Part shown: piece after piece, positions 21,394-29,844 of the stretch
Position numbering within the stretch: the stretch's first letter is position 1
How the letters are laid out: each line of letters begins with the position of its first letter
Assembly: GCA_937873175.1 (NCBI GenBank)
Contig: CALMVT010000163.1
Coordinates: 1-48,213 of the forward strand
Source: an uncultured Acetobacteraceae bacterium
Lineage (GTDB): Bacteria > Pseudomonadota > Alphaproteobacteria > Acetobacterales > Acetobacteraceae
DNA: 48,213 nt
Direction of reading: 5' to 3'
Made by a program: the position numbers and the translations under genes
The notes under the pieces: generated by a model
Databases searched by the model: none
Told to the model about the DNA's origin: nothing
What the model saw: the letters and a program-made list of their open reading frames with translations, nothing else

Positions 21394-22169
21394 CAGCGCC
21401 CCGCCCCGGCAATCGCCTGCGCCGTCGCGCGGTAGAACTGGTTGTCCGTGGGCGTGATCGTCATCTCCGCCATGCAGGTGCGCGGCGGCATCCGTGCGGC
21501 GAACACGGCGGCGGCGGCGATGTCCTCCGGCTGGATCATGAGGGCGCGCTCCTCGGCGCTGGGCGGCCTGGGGCGAGTGTCGAGGATCGGGGTCGCGACC
21601 TCGCCCGGGTTGATGCATACGCTGCGGATGCCGTGGATGCCTTCTTCCGCGTTGATGGTGGCGGACATGGCGCGGGCGGCGTGCTTGGATGCGGTGTAGC
21701 TCGGCCCCGACACCGTGAAGATGCCGGTCCCGGCCACGGAGGCGACGTGGATCAGCAGCCCGCCGCCTTGCGCGCGCATCGCCGGCAGCACCGCGAGCGC
21801 GCATTGGAATGGCCCCTTCACGTTCACATCGACGACCGCGCCCATGTCGGCCGGAGACAACTCCGCCCAATGCCGCTTGCGGGCGTTTGTGCCGGCGTTG
21901 TTGACCAGGATCTGCACGTCGCCCAAGGCTTCCACGATCTCCAGGTGCACGCGGGTCACCTGATGCGGGTCGGCCACGTCCGCGAGCGCCAGCATCGCCT
22001 GGCCGCCCGCCGCCTCGACCGCCATGCGGGTGTCCGCCAGCGTTTCCCGAGAGCGCCCGGTGAGCGCGAGCCGGCACCCGGCCTCGGCAAAGGCCAGCGC
22101 CATCGCGCGGCCGATGCCGGTTCCGGCGCCGGTGATCCAAACGACGTGCCCGGTCAGACTCTGCATCAT
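21393..22169 (-). CDS. Short-chain dehydrogenase/reductase (SDR)
   Basis: A classical SDR of 258 residues. It has the cofactor motif TGAGTGIGRAMA, NNAG in ILVNNAGTNARKR, the catalytic serine in IHVASVAGTG, the YTASKHA tyrosine-lysine pair, and NPGEVATPI after it. Arg at the end of the second strand (ALTGRSRET) suggests preference for NADP(H), but this is only a guide. Substrate is unknown; position between dgoA and an Ldh2 enzyme suggests oxidation of a sugar or sugar acid. ATG 22169 and the adjacent ATG 22166 are both possible. The gap to dgoA (22170-22302) holds no gene that I can support. Confidence 0.88.
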   Translation of the reverse strand: MMQSLTGHVVWITGAGTGIGRAMALAFAEAGCRLALTGRSRETLADTRMAVEAAGGQAMLALADVADPHQVTRVHLEIVEALGDVQILVNNAGTNARKRHWAELSPADMGAVVDVNVKGPFQCALAVLPAMRAQGGGLLIHVASVAGTGIFTVSGPSYTASKHAARAMSATINAEEGIHGIRSVCINPGEVATPILDTRPRPPSAEERALMIQPEDIAAAAVFAARMPPRTCMAEMTITPTDNQFYRATAQAIAGAGR

Positions 22170-22302
22170 GGCCGCCTACTCCCCTACGTGTGTCCCGACG
22201 ATGGCTCGGTCGGGCGCATGCCGCCGGTGGCGCCGCGCGGCGGTCCGGCCGGTCATCCCCGGGAGTGTGGCCGCTGCGGGCGCGGTCAGCAAGCCGTGCG
22301 GG

Positions 22303-22926
22303 TCACGCCGTCTGGGGGAGCGCGTCCAGCAGGGCGGCGGCCTTGGCGGCGACGGCGGCAGCGCTGTCGCCGGGCTTGTAGATGGCGGAGCCGATGCCGA
22401 ACCCGGCCGCGCCCGCTTCCCGCCACGCGCCCATCGTGCCCGCATCCATGCCGCCCACTGGCAGCACCAGCGTGCCCGGCGGCAGCACGGCCCGCAGCGC
22501 CTTGAGCATGGCTGGGCTGCCGCCCTCCGCCGGAAACAGCTTCAGCGCGTCCGCGCCGGCGTCGAGCAGGCTGAATGCTTCCGCCGGGGTGAAGAAGCCG
22601 GGCATGGCGGCCAGGCCGCGCGCCTTGGCGGCGCGCACCAGGGCCGGGTCGGCGTGCGGCGTCACGATCAGCCGGCCTCCGGCTTCGGCCACGCGGTCCA
22701 CATCGGCCGGTCGCATCACCGTGCCGGCGCCGATCAGCGCCCGGGCGCCGAGGCGCTGCGCCAAGCGGGCGATGCTGGCGAACGGATCGGGCGAGTTCAG
22801 CGGCACCTCGATGATGCGCAGCCCGGCTTCCACCAGCTCGTCGCCGATGGCGTCCGCCTCCTCCGGCCGGATGCCGCGCAGGATGGCAACCAAGGGGCAG
22901 GCGGTCAGGAGTCGGGGGATGTCCAT
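22303..22926 (-). CDS. dgoA: 2-dehydro-3-deoxy-6-phosphogalactonate aldolase (KDPGal aldolase)
   Basis: A class I aldolase of the KDPG/KHG family that splits a 2-keto-3-deoxy-6-phosphosugar acid into pyruvate and glyceraldehyde 3-phosphate. The 207-residue protein has LVAILRGIRPEEADAIGDEL, the catalytic glutamate in RIIEVPLNSP, GAGTVMRPADVDRV, and the Schiff-base lysine in GADALKLFPAE. The IEVPLNSPDPFASI form is more like DgoA than Eda, and the neighbour is a DgoK kinase. The start ATG 22926 lies 22 bp inside dgoK, implying tight coupling. No galactonate dehydratase is in the window. Confidence 0.88.
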   Translation of the reverse strand: MDIPRLLTACPLVAILRGIRPEEADAIGDELVEAGLRIIEVPLNSPDPFASIARLAQRLGARALIGAGTVMRPADVDRVAEAGGRLIVTPHADPALVRAAKARGLAAMPGFFTPAEAFSLLDAGADALKLFPAEGGSPAMLKALRAVLPPGTLVLPVGGMDAGTMGAWREAGAAGFGIGSAIYKPGDSAAAVAAKAAALLDALPQTA

Positions 22927-23792
22927 TCGGCCTGTTCTCCAATCAGCGCGAGGCCCTGCGCCGCCGCGTCGGCCTCCGCGGGCGTCGCGCTGCCGCCGCA
23001 AAGAGTGATCGCCTGGCTATACGCTTCGCACAGCGCGGCGGCGCCGATCAGCAGGACAGGCGTTGCGGGTGCCGCCGCCCGGACCTCATGCCCGATCAGC
23101 AGGCCCGAAAGGTAAGAGGCCGCCGCGGCGTCCGGCAACCGGTCGAACAGGCCCAGGGTGCGGACGCCGAACAGGTGGTGCAGCAATCCGCCCGGGTCGG
23201 CCGAGCGCAGCACGCCATGGCGGAACGCTTCCGGGTCGGGCGGCGCGTCGGCTTGCATCAAGCGGCCCAGGATGGTGTGGCCGCGCAGCGCCGCGAAGGC
23301 TTCCCCGGTCAGGTGGGTGCTGAACCCCTCGACCCGGCCGCCGGCGACCCGCGCCCACTTCGAGTGGCTGCCCGGCAGGCAAACCGTTGTGTCCCCCGAA
23401 GCCGTGCCGAGCGTGCCGAGGATCTGCACCTCCTCCCCGCGCATGACCTCGGGCACGCCGGCCGGGTCGGCGGCGGACAGGCCGGGCACCAGCAGCGTTT
23501 CCGCCGGGCCGAACGGGACGCGGAGCAGCGCCCGGGCAAGGTCGGCGGTGGCGGCGGGGCAGGGCAGGTAGAGCGCTTCAACCCAGCCCTGGCGGCTGCC
23601 GACCATGCCGGACATGAGGATGCGCCGCTCTCCGCCGGCGAGCCAGGGCGCCACGGCGTTTTCCAGCGCCCGCGGGAACCCGCCCGCGGCGACGTTTAGG
23701 ATGCCGAGCGGCAGCGCCACCCGGTCCAGCACCGCCCGGCCGCGCAGGCGGTAGGCGCGGAAGCTGGTGGTGCCCCAGTCTATTCCAATCAT
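22905..23792 (-). CDS. dgoK: 2-dehydro-3-deoxygalactonokinase
   Basis: Phosphorylates 2-keto-3-deoxygalactonate at O6, feeding DgoA in the De Ley-Doudoroff pathway. The 295-residue protein shows the family N terminus MIGIDWGTTSFRAYRL, then SGMVGSRQGWVEALYLPCP, EEVQILGTL, CLPGSHSKWARV with the GSHSKW signature, and LSGLLIGHEVRAA. It is first in a minus-strand set followed by dgoA, an SDR and an Ldh2 enzyme. It is divergent from a gamma-glutamyltransferase gene; the 118-bp space between contains an 11-bp odd palindrome at 23821-23831. Confidence 0.92.
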   Translation of the reverse strand: MIGIDWGTTSFRAYRLRGRAVLDRVALPLGILNVAAGGFPRALENAVAPWLAGGERRILMSGMVGSRQGWVEALYLPCPAATADLARALLRVPFGPAETLLVPGLSAADPAGVPEVMRGEEVQILGTLGTASGDTTVCLPGSHSKWARVAGGRVEGFSTHLTGEAFAALRGHTILGRLMQADAPPDPEAFRHGVLRSADPGGLLHHLFGVRTLGLFDRLPDAAAASYLSGLLIGHEVRAAAPATPVLLIGAAALCEAYSQAITLCGGSATPAEADAAAQGLALIGEQAEWTSPDS

Positions 23793-23910
23793 GGCAGCAT
23801 GGATGGCACGGCAAGCCTTTGGTTGCCAACCGCTGTCCGATCTGTGTCAGCCGGGCTGCTGGCCGCGCCGGCCGGGTTGGGCGTAGGGTGGCGCGAGCAC
23901 GGAGAACCCG

Positions 23911-25482
23911 ATGGCCTATCAGCCCCCGCCGCATTTGACCCAGCATTGGACCGTGCAGAAGCCGGCCGCGACCGGGCGGCGCGGCATGGTGGTATCACAG
24001 TCGCGGGATGCGGCGCTGGCCGGGGTCGCGGTGCTGGATGCCGGCGGCAACGCGGTGGATGCCGCGGTGGCGACGGCGCTGGCGCTGGCGGCGGTTGAAC
24101 CGTGGAACAGCGGGCTGGGCGGCGTCGGCTTTGCGCTGGTGCACCGTGCCGGGCATGGGCGGGCGGAGACCGTGGACTTCGGCCCGCGCGCCCCGGCGCG
24201 GCTCGACCCGGCGTGCTTTAAGCTGACCGGACGCGACAAGGCGGACCTGTTCCCCTGGCCCGAGGTGGAGGGCGACGCCAACATCCACGGCCCGCTCTCC
24301 TTTGCCGTGCCGTCCGCCGTCGCGGGCTACGCCCACATGCACGGCCGGTTCGGGACCTTGCCGCTGCGGGAGCTGATGGCGCCGGCGGTTGCACTGGCGC
24401 GGCGCGGGCTGCCGCAGGATTGGTTCACCACGCTCAAGGTCGCCAACGCCGCCGCCGTGCTGCGGCTGTATCCCGAAAGCGCGCGCATCTACCTGCCCGG
24501 CGGCCTGCCGCCGGTGCCGCCTTATCAGGGCAACCCCGGCGCGTTCCGGCTGGGCCGCCTCCCGGACACGTTGGAACGGCTGGCGCATGCCGGGCTGCGC
24601 GACTTCTACGAGGGCGACGTGGCCGCGAGCATCGCTGCCGACGTCGCCGCGGCTGGCGGCGTGCTGGATGCCGACGACCTGCGCCGGTGCGAGGCGGAGG
24701 TGCTGCCCTGCCAGGAGGCGCCGTGGCGAGGCCGGACGTTGCAGCTTGCCGGCGGGCTGACCGCCGCGCCGACCTTGGCGCGGGTGCTGGAGGGCATGGC
24801 CCCGCCATCAGGCGCCGCGCCGGACGCTGCGTGGTTCGCGGCCCTGGCCCGCGCCACCAAAGCCGCCTATGCCGAGCGCCTGGCCGGCCTCGGCGACGCC
24901 GAGCCGAAGGCGGCCGAAAGCTGCACCACCCACCTGACGGTGTGCGACGAGGCGGGCACCACCGTGGCGATGACGACCACCCTGCTGTCGTCCATGGGCA
25001 GCCGTGTGGTGCTGCCCGGCTCCGGCGTGCTGATGAACAACGGGATCATGTGGTTCGACCCGCGGCCCGGCCAGGCGAACTCGGTCGGCTCCGGCAAGCG
25101 CCCGCTGACCAACATGTGCCCGGTCATCCTGCGCGACGGGGATCGCCCGGTGCTGGCGGCGGGCGCGTCCGGCGGGCGGCGCATCCTCGCGGCCGTGGTG
25201 CAGATGCTGGCCTTCGTGGACGGCTTCGGCATGGACCCGGAAACCGCGGCGCTGCACCCGCGCATCGACGTGTCGGACGCGCAAACCGTGCATGCCGACC
25301 GGCGGCTGCCGGAGGACATATTGGCGGCGCTGCGGGCGGACGGCCCGGTCGAGGTGATGGAGCATGCGGTCCTGCCGGTCAACTTCGCCTGCCCCAACCT
25401 GATCCGGCAGGACCGGGACGGCCTGCGCACCGGGATCAGCGACGCGCTGTCCCCTTGGTCCGCCGCGGTGGCCCAGGCATGA
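23911..25482 (+). CDS. Gamma-glutamyltransferase family protein (no signal peptide)
   Basis: An Ntn-hydrolase of the gamma-glutamyltranspeptidase family, which acts on gamma-glutamyl amides. The 523-residue protein has the large-subunit motif GMVVSQSRDAALAGVAVLDAGGNAVDAAVA, the ETVDFGPRAPARLD segment, and the likely autoprocessing Thr in SCTTHLTVCDEAG. MNNGIMWFDPRPG and the GASGGRRI motif near the end are also family features. It lacks a signal peptide, so it should stay in the cytoplasm, unlike classical periplasmic Ggt; it may act on other amide substrates. GGAGA precedes ATG 23911. The stop overlaps the amidase ATG (ATGA). Confidence 0.85.
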   Translation: MAYQPPPHLTQHWTVQKPAATGRRGMVVSQSRDAALAGVAVLDAGGNAVDAAVATALALAAVEPWNSGLGGVGFALVHRAGHGRAETVDFGPRAPARLDPACFKLTGRDKADLFPWPEVEGDANIHGPLSFAVPSAVAGYAHMHGRFGTLPLRELMAPAVALARRGLPQDWFTTLKVANAAAVLRLYPESARIYLPGGLPPVPPYQGNPGAFRLGRLPDTLERLAHAGLRDFYEGDVAASIAADVAAAGGVLDADDLRRCEAEVLPCQEAPWRGRTLQLAGGLTAAPTLARVLEGMAPPSGAAPDAAWFAALARATKAAYAERLAGLGDAEPKAAESCTTHLTVCDEAGTTVAMTTTLLSSMGSRVVLPGSGVLMNNGIMWFDPRPGQANSVGSGKRPLTNMCPVILRDGDRPVLAAGASGGRRILAAVVQMLAFVDGFGMDPETAALHPRIDVSDAQTVHADRRLPEDILAALRADGPVEVMEHAVLPVNFACPNLIRQDRDGLRTGISDALSPWSAAVAQA

Positions 25483-26882
25483 GCGACGACGCCGTGACCG
25501 ACCCCGCGCTGATGTCGGCGGAGGCGCTGCTCGCCCATTACGCCCGCGGCCAACTCAGCCCGGTGGAGGCGCTGCAGGCGGTGATCGAGCGGGTGGCCCG
25601 GCACAACCCGGCGGTGAACGCCTTTGCCGTCATGAACCCCGGTGCCCTGCAAGCTGCCGGCGAAAGCGCGGGGCGTTGGCGGGCCGGCCGGCCTTTGGGG
25701 CTGCTCGACGGCGTGCCCTGCACGGTGAAGGACATCATGGACCTCGCGGGCTTCCCGACGCGCCGGGGCAGCCGCACCACCTCGCCCGACCCGGTGCCGG
25801 ACGACGCGCCCGCCGTGCTGGGGCTGAAGGCGGCCGGCGCGGTGATCCTGGGCAAGACCACGACCACGGAGTTCGGCTGGAAAACGCCGGGCGACTGCCC
25901 GCTGCACGGCATCACCCGCAACCCGTTCGATTTGTCATGCACGCCGGGCGGGTCGTCCTCCGGTGCGGCGGCCGCGGCTGCGGCCGGGTTCGGGCCGCTG
26001 CACGTGGGCACGGATGCGGGCGGCAGCATCCGCATCCCGGCGGCGTGGTGCGGCGCGGTCGGGTTGAAGCCGACGTTCGGGCGGGTGCCGCAATGGCCGA
26101 TCGGCGCGTTCGGCGCGGTGGCGGTGGCCGGGCCGATCACCCGGACGGTGCGGGACGCGGCGCTGATGCTGTCCGCGTTGGCACGCTTCGATGCGCGCGA
26201 TCCCTACAGCCTGCCGGACGATCCCCGGGATTGGCGGGACGGCATCGAGGGGGGCGTGGCGGGGCTGCGCATCTCGGTGCTGCGGCGTCCGGGGTTCGAG
26301 GCGCCGGTGGACGCCGAGGGCATCGCCGCCGTGGAGCATGCCGCGGCGGTCCTGGCCGACGCGGGCGCCGCGATCGAGGACGAGGACCCGGGCCTGCCGG
26401 ACGCCGCCGCCGCATTCGGCCGGGTTTGGGGCGTGGCGTTGGCGGCGCTGGTCGAGGGCCTGCCGCCCGCGAAGCGCAGCCTGCTCGACGCCGGCATGGA
26501 GGAGGTCGCGGCGGAGCAGGCCGGGCTGTCCGCCCCGGCGATGCTGCAGATCGAGGCGCTGCGGCTGGAGGCCGCGCACCGGATGGCGCTGTTCCACCGG
26601 CGGTTCGACCTGGTGCTGTGCCCCACGGTGCCGGGTCTGCCCATGCTGGCCGACGCGCCCACGATGGAGCCGTCGCAGGCGCTCATGACGCATTGGGCGC
26701 CGTGGACCGCGCTGTTCAACCTGACGCGCCAGCCGGCGATCACCGTGCCGCTCGGGCTGGGCGCCGCTGGGCTGCCGCGCAGCGTGCAGTTGGCGGCGCC
26801 GCTGTATCGGGACGACCTGGCGCTGCGCGCCGCCCGGGTGCTGGAGCGGGCCGTGCCTTTCCCGGCGGCCCGGCTGGGCTAG
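25479..26882 (+). CDS. Amidase (amidase signature family)
   Basis: A serine amidase of 467 residues. The Ser-cisSer-Lys triad is visible: Lys in PCTVKDIMDLAG, the Gly/Ser-rich PGGSSSGAAAAAAAGF with the cis-Ser, and the nucleophile Ser in GTDAGGSIRIPAAWCG. VGLKPTFGRVP follows. It resembles GatA-like and indole-acetamide-type amidases, but no gatB or gatC is present, so it is not part of GatCAB. ATG 25479 overlaps the Ggt stop, so the two are coupled and probably work on the same kind of amide or gamma-glutamyl compound. The stop shares the four bases CTAG with the convergent MFS gene. Confidence 0.88.
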   Translation: MSDDAVTDPALMSAEALLAHYARGQLSPVEALQAVIERVARHNPAVNAFAVMNPGALQAAGESAGRWRAGRPLGLLDGVPCTVKDIMDLAGFPTRRGSRTTSPDPVPDDAPAVLGLKAAGAVILGKTTTTEFGWKTPGDCPLHGITRNPFDLSCTPGGSSSGAAAAAAAGFGPLHVGTDAGGSIRIPAAWCGAVGLKPTFGRVPQWPIGAFGAVAVAGPITRTVRDAALMLSALARFDARDPYSLPDDPRDWRDGIEGGVAGLRISVLRRPGFEAPVDAEGIAAVEHAAAVLADAGAAIEDEDPGLPDAAAAFGRVWGVALAALVEGLPPAKRSLLDAGMEEVAAEQAGLSAPAMLQIEALRLEAAHRMALFHRRFDLVLCPTVPGLPMLADAPTMEPSQALMTHWAPWTALFNLTRQPAITVPLGLGAAGLPRSVQLAAPLYRDDLALRAARVLERAVPFPAARLG

Positions 26883-28138
26883 GGCCGGGACGCGCGGGCG
26901 AGATAGGCGGCGCGCATCGGTTTCAGCAGCGCCAACGCCAGCACGGCCGTGAGCAGGTCGGCGCCGATGGCCAGGCCGAACACCGGGGACCAACTGCCGG
27001 TGGCGTCATGCAGCAGCGACGCCATGGGGCCGCCGAAGATCGCGCCGATGCCCTGGGCGATATACAGGCAGCCATAGTTCTTGGTGGCGTGCGTGGCCCC
27101 GAACGTGTCGGTCAGCGTCGCGGGGAACAGCGAGAAGATCTCGCCCCAACCGAAGAACACGAGGCCGGACAGCAGCACGAACAGCACTGGGTTGCTGGCC
27201 GTCGCGAGCCAGGCAGCCATCGCCAGGCCCTCCAGCCCGAAGGCGAGCGCCATGGTGTTCTCCCGCCCGATGCGGTCGGACACCCAGCCGAAAAACGGCC
27301 GGGTCAGGCCGTTGCAGAAGCGATCCACCGTGAGCGCCACCGGCAAGGCGGCGAAGCCCCACACGGTCAGTTTGGCGATGCCGAAGTCCCCGGCGAACGC
27401 GCCGATCTGCGATGTCACCATCAGGCCGGAGGTGGACATCATCGACATCATCGCGAACATCAGCCAGAAGACCGGGCTGCGCAGCATGGACGCGGTGTCC
27501 GCGTCCGCGGTTCCGCCCGCCAGTCGCATTGGAGCCGCAGCGGCCGGCGGCGCGCGGAGACCGAGGGCTGCCAGCACCCCGACCGCGCCGAAGATCAGGC
27601 CGAACTTGAACAGCGTAGCCCCGTAGCCGTCGGCAGCCAGGCTGTCGGCAATGGGGAAGGTGGTCACGATGGCACCCATGCCATACCCGGCCGCGACCAC
27701 GCCGGCCGCGAACCCGCGCCGGTCCGGGAACCAGCCCACCATCTGCCCGACCACGCCGATGTAAACGATCCCGGTGCCCAGGCCGCCCAGCAACCCGTAT
27801 GTCAGGTAAAGCCCGGCCAAGGACGTGGCGGAGGCCGCAAGGACCCAGCTCAGCCCGGTCAGCCCCGCACCGAACGCGATCAGCCAACGCGGGCCGAACC
27901 GTTCAACCAGCCAACCCTGGAACGGGCTGAAAAAGGTTTGCAGGACGATGAGGATGCTGAACGTGACCTGCACGCCGGCAGCCGTGGCGCCCAGCGCGGC
28001 GCCGAGCGGCTTGGCGAACAACGTCCAAACGTATTGCGGGCTGGAAATCGCCATCATGCACAGGAGGCCCAGGCCCAACTGTACCCACCGGGCGCTGGCG
28101 ACAGGCACGGCGGCGGGTGGTCGAAGCGTTGCGCTCAT
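26879..28138 (-). CDS. MFS transporter, OxlT (oxalate:formate antiporter)-like
   Basis: A 419-residue major facilitator with 12 hydrophobic segments. The layout is that of the OxlT group: QYVWTLFAKPLGAALG near helix 1, FQGWLVERFGPRWLIAFGA (MFS loop 2-3), GLGTGIVYIGVVGQMVGWFPDRRGFAAGVV, and after a long central loop, RPFFGWVSDRIGRENTMAL. Several such carriers exchange small dicarboxylates, but many OxlT-like proteins have other substrates, and there are no oxalate-decarboxylating genes here. ATG 28138 was chosen as the first Met before the helix-1 region. Convergent with the amidase and possibly part of the same uptake function. Confidence 0.85.
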   Translation of the reverse strand: MSATLRPPAAVPVASARWVQLGLGLLCMMAISSPQYVWTLFAKPLGAALGATAAGVQVTFSILIVLQTFFSPFQGWLVERFGPRWLIAFGAGLTGLSWVLAASATSLAGLYLTYGLLGGLGTGIVYIGVVGQMVGWFPDRRGFAAGVVAAGYGMGAIVTTFPIADSLAADGYGATLFKFGLIFGAVGVLAALGLRAPPAAAAPMRLAGGTADADTASMLRSPVFWLMFAMMSMMSTSGLMVTSQIGAFAGDFGIAKLTVWGFAALPVALTVDRFCNGLTRPFFGWVSDRIGRENTMALAFGLEGLAMAAWLATASNPVLFVLLSGLVFFGWGEIFSLFPATLTDTFGATHATKNYGCLYIAQGIGAIFGGPMASLLHDATGSWSPVFGLAIGADLLTAVLALALLKPMRAAYLARASRP

Positions 28139-28262
28139 GGTGGTTCCCGAGACGGTTCGCCCCAGGACACGCAAAACCGGTGCCAGGATGTGGATTGGGT
28201 AAAAGAAGTGGGGCTGCGCCCGCCGCAATTCCCGTGTGCTATTCCGCAGGCGCGGCTGCCGG

Positions 28263-28652
28263 CTACTCCGCAGCCGTGGCCGTGGCGGTCAGGCGCTTCG
28301 CCGTGCTGCAGATGTTGGCCAGCGTGTAGGGCTTGCTGATGAACACGTCCCGCCCGGAGCCGTCCGTTTCCTCGTCCGGCCCGCCCGTCATGAAGATGAT
28401 AGGCAGGTTGGGCAGATTCTCCCGGGCCTTCAACGCCAGGGCATGGCCGTTGATCGTCCCCGGCAGTTGGATGTCGGTCAGCAACAGGCTGATTTCCTGA
28501 AAGTCCTGCAGGATCGGCAACGCGGCGTCACCCGTTTCGGCTTCAAGCACCTGAAAACCCTCGTCGCTGAGCGCCTCAACCAGGGTCAGGCGAACAAGGA
28601 ATTCGTCCTCGACGACAAGGACCTTCGATAGCTTGCCACCTGCATCCGACAT
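28263..28652 (-). CDS. Single-domain response regulator (receiver only)
   Basis: A 129-residue CheY-like receiver with no output domain. It has the acidic pair in VLVVEDEFLVR, the phospho-accepting Asp in LLLTDIQLPG, the Thr in IIFMTGG and the Lys in FISKPYTLANI. Such proteins act by binding a partner or as phosphate intermediates. No histidine kinase is adjacent, so its partner is elsewhere. ATG 28652 has AAGG eight bases upstream; ATG 28673 would extend it by seven residues. The region to the right (28653-28902, 250 bp) holds its promoter side and that of the propeller gene, but no gene or clear motif. Confidence 0.88.
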   Translation of the reverse strand: MSDAGGKLSKVLVVEDEFLVRLTLVEALSDEGFQVLEAETGDAALPILQDFQEISLLLTDIQLPGTINGHALALKARENLPNLPIIFMTGGPDEETDGSGRDVFISKPYTLANICSTAKRLTATATAAE

Positions 28653-28902
28653 TCCAGCAACCTTGCGAATCAACGGCCTGTTAACAAGTTGATGGCACCT
28701 TTCTCACGATCAAGCGGCCGTGACCAAAAATCAACGTGAAGCGTAGATCGAAACAAGTTTGATGACGTTTCAATTGCTGCTATGGCCACTTACTCCAGCG
28801 CGATCGGCAGCACAGCCCGGCGCGGAAGTTGCACCCGAACGGTGCTGGCCATGGTAGCCTGCGCCCACGCCGGCACCAGGTGACGTCGGCATGGAGTTTT
28901 CA

Positions 28903-29844
28903 ATGCGGCTGCTTTTGGCATTCATTCTGCCCCTGGCGCTCTCGGCGCCGATGGCCGGCTCGGCGTGCGCCGGTGGTGTCGCCATCGTGCTGAATTCCGG
29001 CGATGCGACCCTGAGCGTCCTCGACATGGCCCACGAAACCGAGTTGCGCCGGGTGCCCGTGCTGCGGGAGCCGCACCATGTCGCGCTCAGCCCGGACGGG
29101 TCCGAACTGCTGGTGGGCGACGCGGGCGCGAACGAGATGCTGTTCCTTGATCCGCACACCGGAGACATCCGCCGCCGCGTGCCGATGGCCGACCCCTACC
29201 ACCTGGCATTCAGCCCGAACGGCAAGTGGCTGACCGTGACGGGCTTGGCGCGCAACCAGGTCGATGTTTACGACGCCGCCACCATGGCACTGGCCAAGCG
29301 GTTCCCGCTCAGCTCGATGCCGAGCCATGTGACCTACGCGCCGGACAGCAGCATGGCCTACGTGACCTTGCAGGGCACCAACCGGCTGGCCGCCATCGAC
29401 ATCCGGCACCAGGCGGTGAGCTGGACCGCCGAGGTCGGGGCGACGCCGGCCGGGGTGATCTGGCTGAACGGCAAGCTGCTGGTGGCCAACATGGGATCGG
29501 ACCACTTTGCCGTGGTGGACCCCGTCGATGGCCGGGTCGAGCAACGCATCCACACGGGCCGCGGCGCGCACCAGTTGTTCCTGTCGCCCGATCACAGGAC
29601 GCTGTGGGTCAACAACCGGGTGGACGGCACGACGGTGGCGCTGGACGCGGCGACGCTTGCCATCATCCACAGCTACCGGGTGCCGGGCGGGCCGGACTGC
29701 ATCGACTTCGCGGCCGACGGCAAGCTGTGGATCACCCAGCGGTTCATCCAGAAGGTCGGCGTGCTTGACCCGGCGACCGGCGCCTTGCAAACCATCCCCG
29801 TCGGGCGCTCACCGCACGGCATTTTCCTCACGGCGGCGCAATGA
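28903..29844 (+). CDS. Exported YVTN/NHL-type beta-propeller protein
   Basis: A 313-residue secreted protein. A signal peptide (MRLLLAFILPLALSAPMAGSACA) precedes about seven repeats of the form PHHVALSPDGSELLVGD, PYHLAFSPNGKWLTVTG, PSHVTYAPDSSMAYVTL and APAGVI-like strands, the mark of a YVTN beta-propeller. Such proteins sit in the periplasm as scaffolds or binding platforms; no catalytic residues can be recognised. I prefer ATG 28903, which has GGAG seven bases upstream, over ATG 28891. The stop overlaps the ATG of the hydroxylase gene (ATGA), so the two are probably expressed together. Confidence 0.82.
   Translation: MRLLLAFILPLALSAPMAGSACAGGVAIVLNSGDATLSVLDMAHETELRRVPVLREPHHVALSPDGSELLVGDAGANEMLFLDPHTGDIRRRVPMADPYHLAFSPNGKWLTVTGLARNQVDVYDAATMALAKRFPLSSMPSHVTYAPDSSMAYVTLQGTNRLAAIDIRHQAVSWTAEVGATPAGVIWLNGKLLVANMGSDHFAVVDPVDGRVEQRIHTGRGAHQLFLSPDHRTLWVNNRVDGTTVALDAATLAIIHSYRVPGGPDCIDFAADGKLWITQRFIQKVGVLDPATGALQTIPVGRSPHGIFLTAAQ

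Noticed and set aside
22170-22302. Possible small gene or terminator between the SDR gene and dgoA
   Set aside because: Only a weak six-base stem (CCCGAC/GTCGGG) with a nine-base loop is present, and no start with a ribosome site.
25676-28339. Open frame of 887 codons overlapping the amidase and antisense to the MFS gene
   Set aside because: It crosses two real genes in opposite orientation, and the residue composition is repetitive Arg/Gly/Gln.
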